Source of the DNA: Sharpea azabuensis DSM 18934
Lineage (GTDB): Bacteria > Bacillota_I > Bacilli_A > Erysipelotrichales > Coprobacillaceae
NCBI RefSeq assembly: GCF_000702165.1
Contig: NZ_JNKU01000016.1
Coordinates: forward strand, 1 to 48,561
Direction: 5' to 3'
DNA length: 48,561 nucleotides
Positions 16,001 through 24,041 of this stretch are shown piece by piece (position 1 is the first letter of the stretch; each line of letters opens with the position of its first letter). A model generated the notes under the pieces. That model was not told where the DNA came from, ran no database searches, and saw nothing but the letters and a program-made list of their open reading frames with translations. The position numbers and the translations under genes are program-made.

Positions 16001-17277
16001 TCCAGATTGATTTAAGTCAGGCTAAATTACCAGAATCAGTTGAATCCTATAAGGATAAAGTTGCCGAAATCCATAAAATGATTCACGAAAAAACTGGTGC
16101 TGGTAACGATTTCTTAGGTTGGGTTGAATTACCTACTGACTATGATAAGGATGAATTTGCAAGAATCCAGAAAAAGGCTAAGGAATTATCAGAAGAGATT
16201 GACGTATTACTCGTTTGTGGCATTGGCGGAAGTTATTTAGGTGCTCGTGCGGCAATCGAAGCAATCAATGGTTTATATCCTACTAATAAAGTACAGATTA
16301 TCTATATTGGTAATACATTCTCATCTACTTACTTAGCTCAGGTTAAGAACTATGTAAAAGACAAGGAATTTGGTATCAATGTCATTTCTAAATCTGGTAC
16401 AACAACTGAAACATCAGTAGCTTTTAGAATCTTCAAGGAATTACTTGAAGAAACAAAAGGCAAGGAAGTTGCTTCAAGACGTATTGTTGCAACAACTGAT
16501 GCACATAAGGGTGCCCTTAAAACTTTAGCTGATCAGGAAGGCTATGAAGAATTCGTAGTACCTGATGATGTCGGTGGTCGTTATTCAGTATTGACTGCTG
16601 TAGGTCTATTCCCTATCGCTGTTGCTGGTATCGATATTGCTGAAATGATGAGAGGCGCAAAAGATTCTCAGGATAAATATAACGATGCCAATATCGAAAC
16701 AAACGATGCTTACAAATATGCAATCGCACGTCAGCTTCTACACAAGAAAGGCTATGCAGCTGAAATGTTCGTTACATATGAATTACAGTTACAGCAGACT
16801 GCAGAATGGTGGAAACAGTTATTTGGAGAATCTGAAGGTAAAGAAGGCAAAGGTGTTTTACCAACATCTGGTACATTCTCTACAGACTTACACTCTTTAG
16901 GCCAGTTCATTCAGGAAGGAAGCAAAGTGCTTTTCGAAACAGTTTTAAAGGTTGCACAGCCTCAGTTAGACTTAACTGTTCCTAGTGATCCTGATAACTT
17001 AGACAACTTAAACTACTTAGCCGGCAAGACTGTTGACTATGTCAATAAGAAAGCTTGTGAAGGTACAATTGATGCACATTCAAATGTTGGTAACGTTCCT
17101 AACATTCAGCTTACAATTGACAAGATTGATGCCTATAACTTTGGTTACATGGTTTACTTCTTTGAAATTGCCTGTGCAATGAGTGTATACTTCTTGGGTG
17201 TTAACCCATTCAACCAGCCTGGTGTTGAAGTCTACAAGAAGAACATGTTCAAGTTACTTGGAAAACCTGGTTATTAA
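15997..17277 (+). CDS. pgi: Glucose-6-phosphate isomerase
   Basis: 426 residues, slightly shorter than the Bacillus form (about 450). It interconverts glucose-6-P and fructose-6-P in glycolysis. Seen: the sugar-phosphate loop [12 protein letters not shown] at 75-86, [16 protein letters not shown] near 125-140, and the catalytic Glu region LGQFIQEGS near 305. The C-terminus has the usual [16 protein letters not shown] signature. SD AAGGAGG lies in the end of the upstream gene. It is followed by a strong terminator. Confidence 0.97.
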   Translation: MIQIDLSQAKLPESVESYKDKVAEIHKMIHEKTGAGNDFLGWVELPTDYDKDEFARIQKKAKELSEEIDVLLVCGIGGSYLGARAAIEAINGLYPTNKVQIIYIGNTFSSTYLAQVKNYVKDKEFGINVISKSGTTTETSVAFRIFKELLEETKGKEVASRRIVATTDAHKGALKTLADQEGYEEFVVPDDVGGRYSVLTAVGLFPIAVAGIDIAEMMRGAKDSQDKYNDANIETNDAYKYAIARQLLHKKGYAAEMFVTYELQLQQTAEWWKQLFGESEGKEGKGVLPTSGTFSTDLHSLGQFIQEGSKVLFETVLKVAQPQLDLTVPSDPDNLDNLNYLAGKTVDYVNKKACEGTIDAHSNVGNVPNIQLTIDKIDAYNFGYMVYFFEIACAMSVYFLGVNPFNQPGVEVYKKNMFKLLGKPGY

Positions 17278-17280
17278 AAT

Positions 17281-17307
17281 AAAGGAGCATTTCTGCTCCT
17301 TTTCTTT
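17281..17307 (+). terminator. pgi terminator
   Basis: AAGGAGCA-TTTC-TGCTCCTT followed by T-rich sequence, four bases past the pgi stop. Confidence 0.9.
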
Positions 17308-17404
17308 TACCTATTTTTCTTTTAAACAATTTGCTTTTGATCGTCCTACGCCATCAATATCATAAAACAGCAAATACCAGTTACATTAAATAGAATTTGT
17401 ATCA

Positions 17405-17518
17405 TCCTGCTGGTAATACATCCCCTAAGCTCAGGATAATAAGCAGCATAGCCTCCCTCTTGCAAATCTTTATGATTCCTAAGCGATATGGTAATTGCAT
17501 GTAATCATTTAATTCCAT
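17405..17518 (-). pseudogene. hicB-type antitoxin remnant with frameshift
   Basis: Not an open frame overall. From ATG 17516-17518 (SD GGGAGG) it reads MELNDYMQLPYRLGII. A one-base shift (about 17470) continues KDLQEGGYAAYYPELRGCITS, ending near 17405. Together this is the conserved N-terminal half of HicB-like antitoxins (MELxxYMxLPYxxxI...DEGGYxAxYPELPGCxT). No hicA-like sequence could be recognised next to it. The rest of the 17308-17646 stretch holds nothing else I recognise. Confidence 0.75.
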
Positions 17519-17646
17519 ATTTTCCTCCCTATCATTACCACTTCAAATTAGGTAAATATGTACGATTCCTATCTCAATATCAGTCTAAAAAATAAAAATA
17601 ATTATCTTTCTTCTATGCATCTTCTATCATAAAAATCTATATAAAC

Positions 17647-17671
17647 AAAAAAAATTCTCCAATCAGGAGAA
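17647..17671 (-). terminator. Terminator of the tRNA operon
   Basis: Minus strand TTCTCC-TGATT-GGAGAA followed by eight T, 16 bases after the tRNA-Gly CCA end. Confidence 0.9.
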
Positions 17672-17686
17672 CTTGAACATTATAAG

Positions 17687-17760
17687 TGGAGCGGGTGATG
17701 GGAATCGAACCCACGTAGTCAGCTTGGAAGGCTGGAGTTCTACCATTGAACTACACCCGC
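17687..17760 (-). tRNA. tRNA-Gly (TCC)
   Basis: Minus strand GCGGGTG ... anticodon arm CCAGC-CTTCCAA-GCTGG with TCC, T arm GTGGGTTCGATTCCCAT, acceptor CACCCGC-T-CCA. CCA is encoded. Last gene of a six-tRNA operon. Confidence 0.97.
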
Positions 17761-17766
17761 ATAAGA

Positions 17767-17842
17767 TGGTGACTCGCAGGAGATTCGAACTCCTGACCCT
17801 CTGATTAAAAGTCAGATGCTCTACCGACTGAGCTAGCGAGTC
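17767..17842 (-). tRNA. tRNA-Lys (TTT)
   Basis: Minus strand GACTCGC acceptor; anticodon loop CTTTTAA in CTGAC/ATCAG context, giving TTT; T arm AGGAGTTCGAATCTCCT; encoded CCA. Confidence 0.97.
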
Positions 17843-17854
17843 ATGATATAAAAG

Positions 17855-17930
17855 TGGCTGGGCTAGCTGGATTCGAACCAGCGAAATGACAGAGTCAAAG
17901 TCTGTTGCCTTACCGCTTGGCTATAGCCCA
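17855..17930 (-). tRNA. tRNA-Gln (TTG)
   Basis: Minus strand TGGGCTA acceptor; anticodon loop with TTG (CAGAC-TTTGACT-CTG); T arm GCTGGTTCGAATCCAGC; encoded CCA. Confidence 0.96.
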
Positions 17931-17934
17931 AGGA

Positions 17935-18018
17935 TGGTGGGGAGGGACGGATTCGAACCATCGAACCAAAAGGAACTGAGTTACAGTCAGCCGCGTTTAG
18001 CCACTTCGCTACCTCCCC
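17935..18018 (-). tRNA. tRNA-Tyr (GTA)
   Basis: Minus strand GGGGAGG acceptor; anticodon loop CTGTAAC with GTA; long class II variable arm, which explains the 84-base length; T arm with GGTTCGAATCC; encoded CCA. Confidence 0.96.
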
Positions 18019-18024
18019 AGTATA

Positions 18025-18100
<76 letters not shown>

Positions 18101-18111
18101 AAATAAACAAA

Positions 18112-18187
18112 TGGTGGGAGCTAACGGGCTCGAACCGCTGCCCCTCTGCTTGTAAGGCAGACGCTCTCCCAACTGAGCTAAGCTCCC
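18112..18187 (-). tRNA. tRNA-Val (TAC)
   Basis: Minus strand GGGAGCT acceptor; anticodon loop CTTACAA with TAC; T arm with GGTTCGAGCC; encoded CCA. First gene of the operon, 18 bases after the -10 box. Confidence 0.97.
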
Positions 18188-18205
18188 ATCACCAAGTGCT
18201 CACTT

Positions 18206-18234
18206 ATAATACCATTAGATACTCTAAGTGTCAA
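18206..18234 (-). promoter_or_regulatory. Promoter of the six-tRNA operon
   Basis: Minus strand: perfect -35 TTGACA (18229-18234), 17-base spacer, -10 TATTAT (18206-18211). It drives Val-Thr-Tyr-Gln-Lys-Gly. Confidence 0.85.
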
Positions 18235-18239
18235 TAAAA

Positions 18240-18540
18240 AAAGAAAGATACTTTGAATTTTTTGTTACTTCTTTACCAAAACCAACATGGCTCATTGATA
18301 AGTTTTCCACCACCAAATCTTCACGACTTTGTGATTCCCGTTTACTTAAAGCCTTTTTTATGTCTAGGCATCTCTCTCAGATTCTTTATCATTTACTCTC
18401 ATGTCCTATGTACACAAGTATTTCGACTCACTTGAGCCCCTTTTATTTTGCTTCCTAGACTTCATCAAACCCTTTGTAACATTATCCAAAGTATCTTCTT
18501 AATACCTAGAAGGAATTCTTTTTCCTCTTCCTTCTTTCTG
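18240..18540. other. Stretch without a recognised gene
   Basis: About 300 bases between the tRNA promoter and the cre-bearing promoter. The open frames on either strand are short, start without SD and match nothing I know. A minus-strand segment (about 18240-18375) reads KKALSKRESQSREDLVVENL without a start codon and could be a gene remnant. No good terminator was found before the tRNA promoter. Confidence 0.5.
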
Positions 18541-18545
18541 ACTAA

Positions 18546-18574
18546 ATAATAATATAAATTGTAAGCGATTACAA
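18546..18574 (-). promoter_or_regulatory. Orphan promoter with perfect cre (CcpA) box
   Basis: Minus strand: -35 TTGTAA (18569-18574), 17-base spacer, -10 TATTAT (18546-18551). A near-palindrome TTGTAAGCGATTACAA (18559-18574, plus-strand reading) fits WTGNNARCGNWWWCAW at every position and overlaps the -35. It points into the gene-free stretch 18240-18540. Confidence 0.55.
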
Positions 18575-18599
18575 GTATATTTATCGTTTTTCATAAAAA

Positions 18600-18625
18600 G
18601 AAAAAAGTAGGATGCAATCCTACTT
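18600..18625 (-). terminator. Terminator of the SARP-like gene
   Basis: Minus strand AAGTAGGAT-TGC-ATCCTACTT then T-run. The TAG stop codon (18620-18622) lies in the upstream arm. Confidence 0.88.
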
Positions 18626-19795
18626 TGACATTTTCTTGATGTCCTCATAAACATAGGAAATATCAGCTCTATGGTATTTGTCAAGTTCATAGAGCTTCTT
18701 AGTAATGCGTTCCATAATCTTAGGAATATACATTTCACTAGCTTCAATTAAAATCAAATAATGATCTTTTCCTGCCACACTTATACAATCCTCAGAGCGT
18801 AAGCCTGCTAACAATGCATTACGCAGCAAAGACATCGTTGATTCAAGGATACGATCCACCAAATCTTCATTCAGGCCTTTGTTATGTGGTGTCAGTTGCA
18901 CATCAATGACATAGACGTCTTCATTACTACGCTTTATCCTTCTTGCTTCAAGCTGACAAAGTCTTGTAAATTCATCATTGGAACATTCAAAAGCAGTTTC
19001 TTCATTATCTTCAGCTAGTATTTCTTTAATATACGCAAAACCCTGCGTCCTTTTTTTGGCATCTAACAGTTTTGTAAGTTTCTCGCTAGGCTTTATTCCA
19101 AGATTCTTCGCAAAAAGCTTCTCGATTTGAGCATAGTACTTTCTTGCAATATCTTCATGCCCTTCATCCATATAACGTGAAATACCATAATAATATACAC
19201 TCTCATTATATGGATCAATTTTCAAAAATTTCTTATAGATTTCTTCGAACTTATTATCAATCTTATTTTCATAATAATATTTAATTAAGGAAAGCATAAC
19301 AGATAAAGCTTGTGTTTCAAGATATTGGTTCTCAGAATCTATCCAGTCATCCCCAGCAAGCATCGGTAACATTCTCCCCTTATAAAGAGCACTTGCCTTT
19401 TCATAAAATGTATGAACATCCTGCTTATCAGCAAATTTTGCACATTTAAGTGTATCAATGAATTCTTCTGCATCAACCAATACATCAATATTAGGATTCC
19501 AGTAATAAGAGCCTTTGGCATTCAAGATAAATTGCTCATCACCAAAGCTTTTCTTCAAAACACATCTGACCCTATATACCAATGCCTTTAAAGCATTAAT
19601 GGGATCATTAGAATCATGATCATTGAACATAATATCAGCAGTTGTCGTATTGAAGATTTGTTTCTTTCTATTCAATATCAAATACGTCAGTAGTTTTGTG
19701 ATTTGTTTTGACCGATAATCGTGATAAAGCAGTTTTTTTCCATTATATTCGATCTCAAATGATCCAAGAAGACTTACCTTCATTTTGTCGCCCAT
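18620..19795 (-). CDS. SARP/BTAD-type regulator with degenerate GGDEF-like tail
   Basis: 391 residues from ATG 19793-19795, six bases after SD GTGAGG; a GTG at 19807 is part of that SD. N-terminal OmpR-like winged helix (about 1-100, starting MGDKMKVSLLGSFEIEYNGK, with DPINALKALVYRVRCVLKK as the recognition-helix region). Then a BTAD helical-repeat domain (about 105-255: DAEEFIDTL, YKGRMLPML, DPYNESVYYYGISRYM). C-terminal segment (about 285-391) has the secondary-structure pattern of a GGDEF domain, but the signature is AGKDHYLIL, so cyclase activity is not expected. Own promoter and terminator. It lies directly downstream of divIB, so a role in envelope or growth control is conceivable but unproven. 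Confidence 0.78.
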   Translation of the reverse strand: MGDKMKVSLLGSFEIEYNGKKLLYHDYRSKQITKLLTYLILNRKKQIFNTTTADIMFNDHDSNDPINALKALVYRVRCVLKKSFGDEQFILNAKGSYYWNPNIDVLVDAEEFIDTLKCAKFADKQDVHTFYEKASALYKGRMLPMLAGDDWIDSENQYLETQALSVMLSLIKYYYENKIDNKFEEIYKKFLKIDPYNESVYYYGISRYMDEGHEDIARKYYAQIEKLFAKNLGIKPSEKLTKLLDAKKRTQGFAYIKEILAEDNEETAFECSNDEFTRLCQLEARRIKRSNEDVYVIDVQLTPHNKGLNEDLVDRILESTMSLLRNALLAGLRSEDCISVAGKDHYLILIEASEMYIPKIMERITKKLYELDKYHRADISYVYEDIKKMSK

Positions 19796-19819
19796 ATTAT
19801 GCCTCACCTCATGTATTCT

Positions 19820-19848
19820 ATTTTACACAGTTTGCATCTTTTAGGCAA
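19820..19848 (-). promoter_or_regulatory. Promoter of the SARP-like gene
   Basis: Minus strand: -35 TTGCCT (19843-19848), 17-base spacer, -10 TAAAAT (19820-19825), in the 79-base gap after divIB. Confidence 0.65.
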
Positions 19849-19874
19849 TATCTCTTACAATACTGAATAAGTCC

Positions 19875-20669
19875 TTACTGACAATTTGTGATATAAATAC
19901 TATCCCCCTCAAAAGAAAAGATACATGCATCACTGTATTCTGTCATATAAGCTTCATAATCAAATTTCTTCTGACTAAGAACCTTACTTATATCATTTAA
20001 TCGAACAATGAGCTGTTTACCATTGTCCATAACAAAGCGGATACTTGTTGGATCAGCTGCTTTTGGAGAAAAAATAACATCGGATATCGAATTTCTTAAA
20101 ATATAGGGTAATTGAATATATTGATCTGCAAAGGTCTGAATATGTTCCAAACTATCAAATGACATAAGACGTGGTGTTGATTCAAGCTTTTTTATAAAGT
20201 TGACATTGCTAACTTCTTCTACATGCGCCAGCTCATCTATGACATAGGTCTTATTTTGGAAAATTGCATAGGCAACAGGCTTAGCTTCCTGTATTTCAAT
20301 ACGCAAGCCTCCTGCAATTGTCTTGCTGACATGACATTTCTTGATCAGAGCATGTTTTTTAAGTTTGTTTTCAATATTCTTTGTACTTGTAAATAAGTAA
20401 TATCCAGATGTTTCTTTTTGAATGGATGCTTTTACTTCATCTGCTTTTAAATTTACAAGACCTTTAACTTGTATAGACTGAATTTTTGATACGGGGCTAA
20501 CAAAGTAAACAACAATAAGTCCAATAATAATACAGCTTATCAATAAATGACGACGTCTTCTGGCCTTTTTCGCTTTTACTTCAGCAAGATACTGCTTACG
20601 AGGATCATCATCATATTCATTATAATGAACTGCTGAAATTCTCGTTTTTCTTCTCTTGTGCTTACTCAT
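19875..20669 (-). CDS. divIB: Cell division protein DivIB/FtsQ
   Basis: 264 residues. A highly basic cytoplasmic tail (1-41, ending KKARRRRH), one membrane helix (42-58), then a POTRA domain (about 62-132: IQSIQVKGLVNLKADEVKAS) and the beta domain. Family knowledge: it forms the DivIB-FtsL-DivIC subcomplex at the septum that activates FtsW/PBP2B synthesis. It is the last gene of the dcw unit, three bases after murB, and is followed by the separately promoted SARP-like gene. Confidence 0.93.
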   Translation of the reverse strand: MSKHKRRKTRISAVHYNEYDDDPRKQYLAEVKAKKARRRRHLLISCIIIGLIVVYFVSPVSKIQSIQVKGLVNLKADEVKASIQKETSGYYLFTSTKNIENKLKKHALIKKCHVSKTIAGGLRIEIQEAKPVAYAIFQNKTYVIDELAHVEEVSNVNFIKKLESTPRLMSFDSLEHIQTFADQYIQLPYILRNSISDVIFSPKAADPTSIRFVMDNGKQLIVRLNDISKVLSQKKFDYEAYMTEYSDACIFSFEGDSIYITNCQ

Positions 20670-20672
20670 AAG

Positions 20673-21584
20673 CTACTCCCAATTGACTAATATGACTTCT
20701 TTATGTAATTTCACACCAAACTGATCTTCAACTTTAGCTTGTACTAAATGAATAAGATCAAGAATATCTTTTGCTGAAGCATAGCCATTATTGACAATAA
20801 AATTCGAATGCTTAGGTGACACCTGCGCACCACCTATTTCAAATCCTCTTAAGCCTGCTTCATCAATATACTGCCAGGCCGACTTTCCTTCAGGATTACG
20901 GAATACAGAACCAGCACAGGCAAAATTCCAAGGTTGCGATGTCATGCGTCGTTCCTTACGTTTATCAAGCACGCTCTTGATAGCTGCTGGATCTTTGATT
21001 GTCATTTCAAATGTTGCATCAATAAGAATCCATTCTTTATGTTTCTGCAAGATGGATTGACGATAGCCAAATGCCATTTCTTCCTTATTGAGAATCATTA
21101 ATTCATTATTTTCATTTAGAATTGTTGCTTCCTTAAACACATCAGCAATACAGTATTTATACGCGCCAGCATTCATATAAAGGCCACCGCCCATAGCCCC
21201 AGGAATACCACCCATAAATTCAAAGCCTGATAAGCCAAGTTTAGCAGCCTGATAGCTAAGTGCAATCATGCTGACACCAGCCTGTGCCTTAATAATATTC
21301 CCATTGACCTGATACTGATTAAAGCCATTTAACGAGATAATGATACCTTCATATTCACGATCACTAAATAATAAATCACTACCTCTACCAATAACCATAT
21401 GTCTAATATGATTCTTTCTCACAAACTCCAAAAGTCTTTTTAAAGCTTCCATATCCTTTACTTCAATAAAGAAGCGCGCAGGACCACCCACTTTATAAGT
21501 CGTATGCTTATACATTGGTTCATTTTCTACAACCTTGCCAACATCATTATCTCTTAGAAATTCTTTTACCAGCATTTCATCCAT
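20673..21584 (-). CDS. murB: UDP-N-acetylenolpyruvoylglucosamine reductase
   Basis: 303 residues, type II MurB (Bacillus-like, without the C-terminal insertion of type I). It is a flavoprotein that reduces UDP-GlcNAc-enolpyruvate to UDP-MurNAc with NADPH. Seen: KVGGPARFF, GRGSDLLFSD (FAD loop), GIPGAMGGGLYMNAGAY, FGYRQS, and ACAGSVFRNPEG carrying the active-site Ser. The C-terminal GFEIGGAQVSPKHSNFIVN is the family hallmark. One base separates it from the murG stop, so the genes are co-translated. Its position between murG and divIB matches Bacillus. Confidence 0.97.
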   Translation of the reverse strand: MDEMLVKEFLRDNDVGKVVENEPMYKHTTYKVGGPARFFIEVKDMEALKRLLEFVRKNHIRHMVIGRGSDLLFSDREYEGIIISLNGFNQYQVNGNIIKAQAGVSMIALSYQAAKLGLSGFEFMGGIPGAMGGGLYMNAGAYKYCIADVFKEATILNENNELMILNKEEMAFGYRQSILQKHKEWILIDATFEMTIKDPAAIKSVLDKRKERRMTSQPWNFACAGSVFRNPEGKSAWQYIDEAGLRGFEIGGAQVSPKHSNFIVNNGYASAKDILDLIHLVQAKVEDQFGVKLHKEVILVNWE

Positions 21585-21585
21585 A

Positions 21586-22671
21586 TCACTTTTCCACCAA
21601 TCTTAAAATTTCTTGATAAATATCACGACATGCATTTGGCTTGCCAAGTTTGCTTGCTGCCTCTTTCAATGCATACTGCTTTGCCTTATCATTCATAATC
21701 TGATCAATTGCCTTCACAAGACGATCACCATCCAAATCTTTTTCAAGAATCATTTCGCAAGCACCTTGATCACAAAGCTCACGTGCATTATATTCCTGAT
21801 GATTCGCAACAACATAAGGAGAAGGAATGAGTATTGCAGGTGTACCTAAAGACGTAATTTCTGCAAGAGTCGTTGCTCCCGCACGGCTGACTGCTAAATC
21901 ACTTGAAGCAAGGACACTTGGCATATCATCAATATAAGGAACAATATGAATGGATGCATTTAATGGCCCGCACATTTCCATCATCTCATCAAAATGTGTC
22001 TTGCCTGTAGCATAAATGACATCATATGGCGCATTTTCCATCTTTTTAAGGGCATCAGCCATGGCTTTATTAATGGATGCTGATCCCAATGATCCCATGA
22101 CAATAACAACCACCTTGCGATCAAGATCAATATGATAGATATCATGAACATCTTTTAACACTTTATTATGTACTGTTGAAGCACGTGGATTACCGAGCAA
22201 TTTTGTCTTTTCTTTTGGAAAGCTCTCCAATGCTTTTTCATAACAGCAAATTATTTCATCAACCTTATTAATGAGGATTTTGTTTGTCAAACCAATGATG
22301 GAATTCTGTTCATGAATCATTGTCTTAATATGCTTTTGGCTTGCCGCTAGAACAATGGATGCACTAGGATAACCACCAAAACCAATGACAATATCCGGCT
22401 TAAATTCTTTCAATATTTTCTTACTCGTAGATAATGATTTTAAGAATAAGAAGGCATTTTTTGCCTTTTGCAAAGGATTTCCAACCATTCCTTTTACATG
22501 CAGTCCTCTATAGGCATAGCCAAGCTGAGGTACAACCTCACTTTCAAGACGGTCCGTTGTTCCAACAAAAAGAAACTCAGAACTTGGATCCTGTTCCTTT
22601 ATATAGTCCACTAACGCCAAAGCAGGATAAAGATGTCCACCTGTTCCTCCTGCACTTACAATTATTCTCAC
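21586..22671 (-). CDS. murG: UDP-GlcNAc:lipid I GlcNAc transferase
   Basis: 361 residues, normal for MurG, with a GTG start (22669-22671) and SD GGAGG. It makes lipid II on the inner membrane face by adding GlcNAc to lipid I. Seen: GGTGGH at 8-13 (lipid/phosphate loop), GFGGYPS near 96, HEQNSIIG, and the UDP-GlcNAc-binding SRAGATTLAEITSLGTPAIL with NARELCDQGAC. It is immediately preceded by a hairpin plus T-run that overlaps the murD end, so its transcription may depend on read-through. Confidence 0.97.
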   Translation of the reverse strand: MRIIVSAGGTGGHLYPALALVDYIKEQDPSSEFLFVGTTDRLESEVVPQLGYAYRGLHVKGMVGNPLQKAKNAFLFLKSLSTSKKILKEFKPDIVIGFGGYPSASIVLAASQKHIKTMIHEQNSIIGLTNKILINKVDEIICCYEKALESFPKEKTKLLGNPRASTVHNKVLKDVHDIYHIDLDRKVVVIVMGSLGSASINKAMADALKKMENAPYDVIYATGKTHFDEMMEMCGPLNASIHIVPYIDDMPSVLASSDLAVSRAGATTLAEITSLGTPAILIPSPYVVANHQEYNARELCDQGACEMILEKDLDGDRLVKAIDQIMNDKAKQYALKEAASKLGKPNACRDIYQEILRLVEK

Positions 22672-22683
22672 AGTATACTCCTC

Positions 22684-22712
22684 CTTAAAAAAAGCAGCTA
22701 GTTTAGCTGCTT
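22684..22712 (-). terminator. Strong intrinsic terminator/attenuator between murD and murG
   Basis: Minus strand AAAGCAGCTA-AAC-TAGCTGCTTT, a perfect 10-bp stem with a 3-base loop, followed by more T (seven in a row). The TAG stop of murD lies in the downstream arm and the murG SD starts two bases after the T-run. Confidence 0.8.
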
Positions 22713-24041
22713 TACGATTTCCTTAAACATTTCACCACGTTCTTCCATATTATGGAATTCATCGAATGAACTTGTTGATGGTGAAAGCAATACAATATCG
22801 CCATTTTCAGCAATCTCATAGGCTTTCATGATAGCATCTTTCATATGTTTTTCACAGTATGTATGAGGATGATGCATGTCTTTTGCGAAACGTTCACCAG
22901 CTTCACCGAAAGTTATTAATGCCTTAATTGAATCATTATATTGAGCAACATCATCGAGCGGTAAACCCTTTTCATGACCACCCATTAAAAGGATGACCGG
23001 CTTTTCAAAAGCCTTAACAGCAATGACTGTTGCATCCGTATTTGTACCTTTTGAGTCATTATAATACTGTACACCATTAACTGTTGTAACATACTCAATA
23101 CGATGTTCAACACCAGGGAATTCAGCAATACCATCATGAATCTCTTTAAGGCTTAACCCTCGATGAGCTAAGACAATAATAGCAACCATAATATTAGCAA
23201 CATTATGCAAACCAACAATCTTGATTTCATCACGGTCAATGACCTTTTCACCATGATAATAGATTGTTCTATCTTTCAGCATACAATCCGCATTTTGCAT
23301 TAATGAGAATGTCTCAATTGTACTTGGGATTGGAAAGCGTCCTGTATAAGTTTTTAAGTTTTCATCATCAAGATTGAGAATATAGAGATCATTTGCATCC
23401 TGATTCTCATAGATGCGCATCTTACTTGCATAATATTCATCAAGTGAATCCATATAATCAAGATGATCAGGTGTTAAATTTAAAACAGAAGCAATCTCTG
23501 GATGAAATTGATCAATATCTAGTAACTGGAAATTACTCATTTCAATGATAACTTCGTGCATGCTTTCCTCATATAGCTTGTAATCCATCACTACATCACA
23601 ATAAGGAATACCATAATTACCACAGATATGAACATTCTTATGATATTGATTTAAAATATCATAGATGAGCTTAACTGTTGTTGTTTTGCCATTTGTTCCT
23701 GTAATTGCAATATAGTGTTGTTTTTTAGCAACTTGATAGGCAAGCTCTATTTCTGTATAGACAGGAATGCCACGTTCCTTTAAACGCAGGATAAATGGCT
23801 TATGGTAGTTGATGCCAGGATTCTTAATCGCTAAGTCATAGTCGCCTTCAACAACCTCATCGACATGACCAGAGATGACTTGAATGCCACGTTTCTGATA
23901 CTCCTCGACACCTTCAATATCTTCAAGCTTCTTTGATTCACTAATCGTAATCTGTGCACCAAAATGTTCTAGCAAGCGCACTGCTGCCTTACCACTTTTA
24001 GCAAGCCCTAAGACAAGCACTTTTTTATTCTTGAGATCCAT
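22698..24041 (-). CDS. murD: UDP-MurNAc-L-Ala:D-Glu ligase
   Basis: 447 residues, usual for MurD. It adds D-Glu to UDP-MurNAc-L-Ala with ATP. Seen: N-terminal Rossmann-like domain (VLVLGLAKSGKAA at 8-20), ATP P-loop GTNGKTTT at 115-122, the Mg/carbamoyl-Lys region LNLTPDHLDYM, and the C-terminal NDSKGTNTDATVIAVKAF and LSPSTSSFDEF motifs. The start directly follows the mraY stop (TAAATG). The 3' end is embedded in the terminator-like hairpin before murG. Confidence 0.97.
   Translation of the reverse strand: MDLKNKKVLVLGLAKSGKAAVRLLEHFGAQITISESKKLEDIEGVEEYQKRGIQVISGHVDEVVEGDYDLAIKNPGINYHKPFILRLKERGIPVYTEIELAYQVAKKQHYIAITGTNGKTTTVKLIYDILNQYHKNVHICGNYGIPYCDVVMDYKLYEESMHEVIIEMSNFQLLDIDQFHPEIASVLNLTPDHLDYMDSLDEYYASKMRIYENQDANDLYILNLDDENLKTYTGRFPIPSTIETFSLMQNADCMLKDRTIYYHGEKVIDRDEIKIVGLHNVANIMVAIIVLAHRGLSLKEIHDGIAEFPGVEHRIEYVTTVNGVQYYNDSKGTNTDATVIAVKAFEKPVILLMGGHEKGLPLDDVAQYNDSIKALITFGEAGERFAKDMHHPHTYCEKHMKDAIMKAYEIAENGDIVLLSPSTSSFDEFHNMEERGEMFKEIVKQLN

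Noticed and set aside
17519-17640. A possible hicA toxin gene upstream of the hicB remnant.
   Set aside because: No reading frame with the HicA dsRBD-like motif could be recognised; the stretch is AT-rich with several stops.
18228-18458. Plus-strand open frames of 60-76 codons in the gap after the tRNA genes.
   Set aside because: No SD, no recognisable motif, frames overlap each other, and the AT-rich sequence makes chance frames likely.
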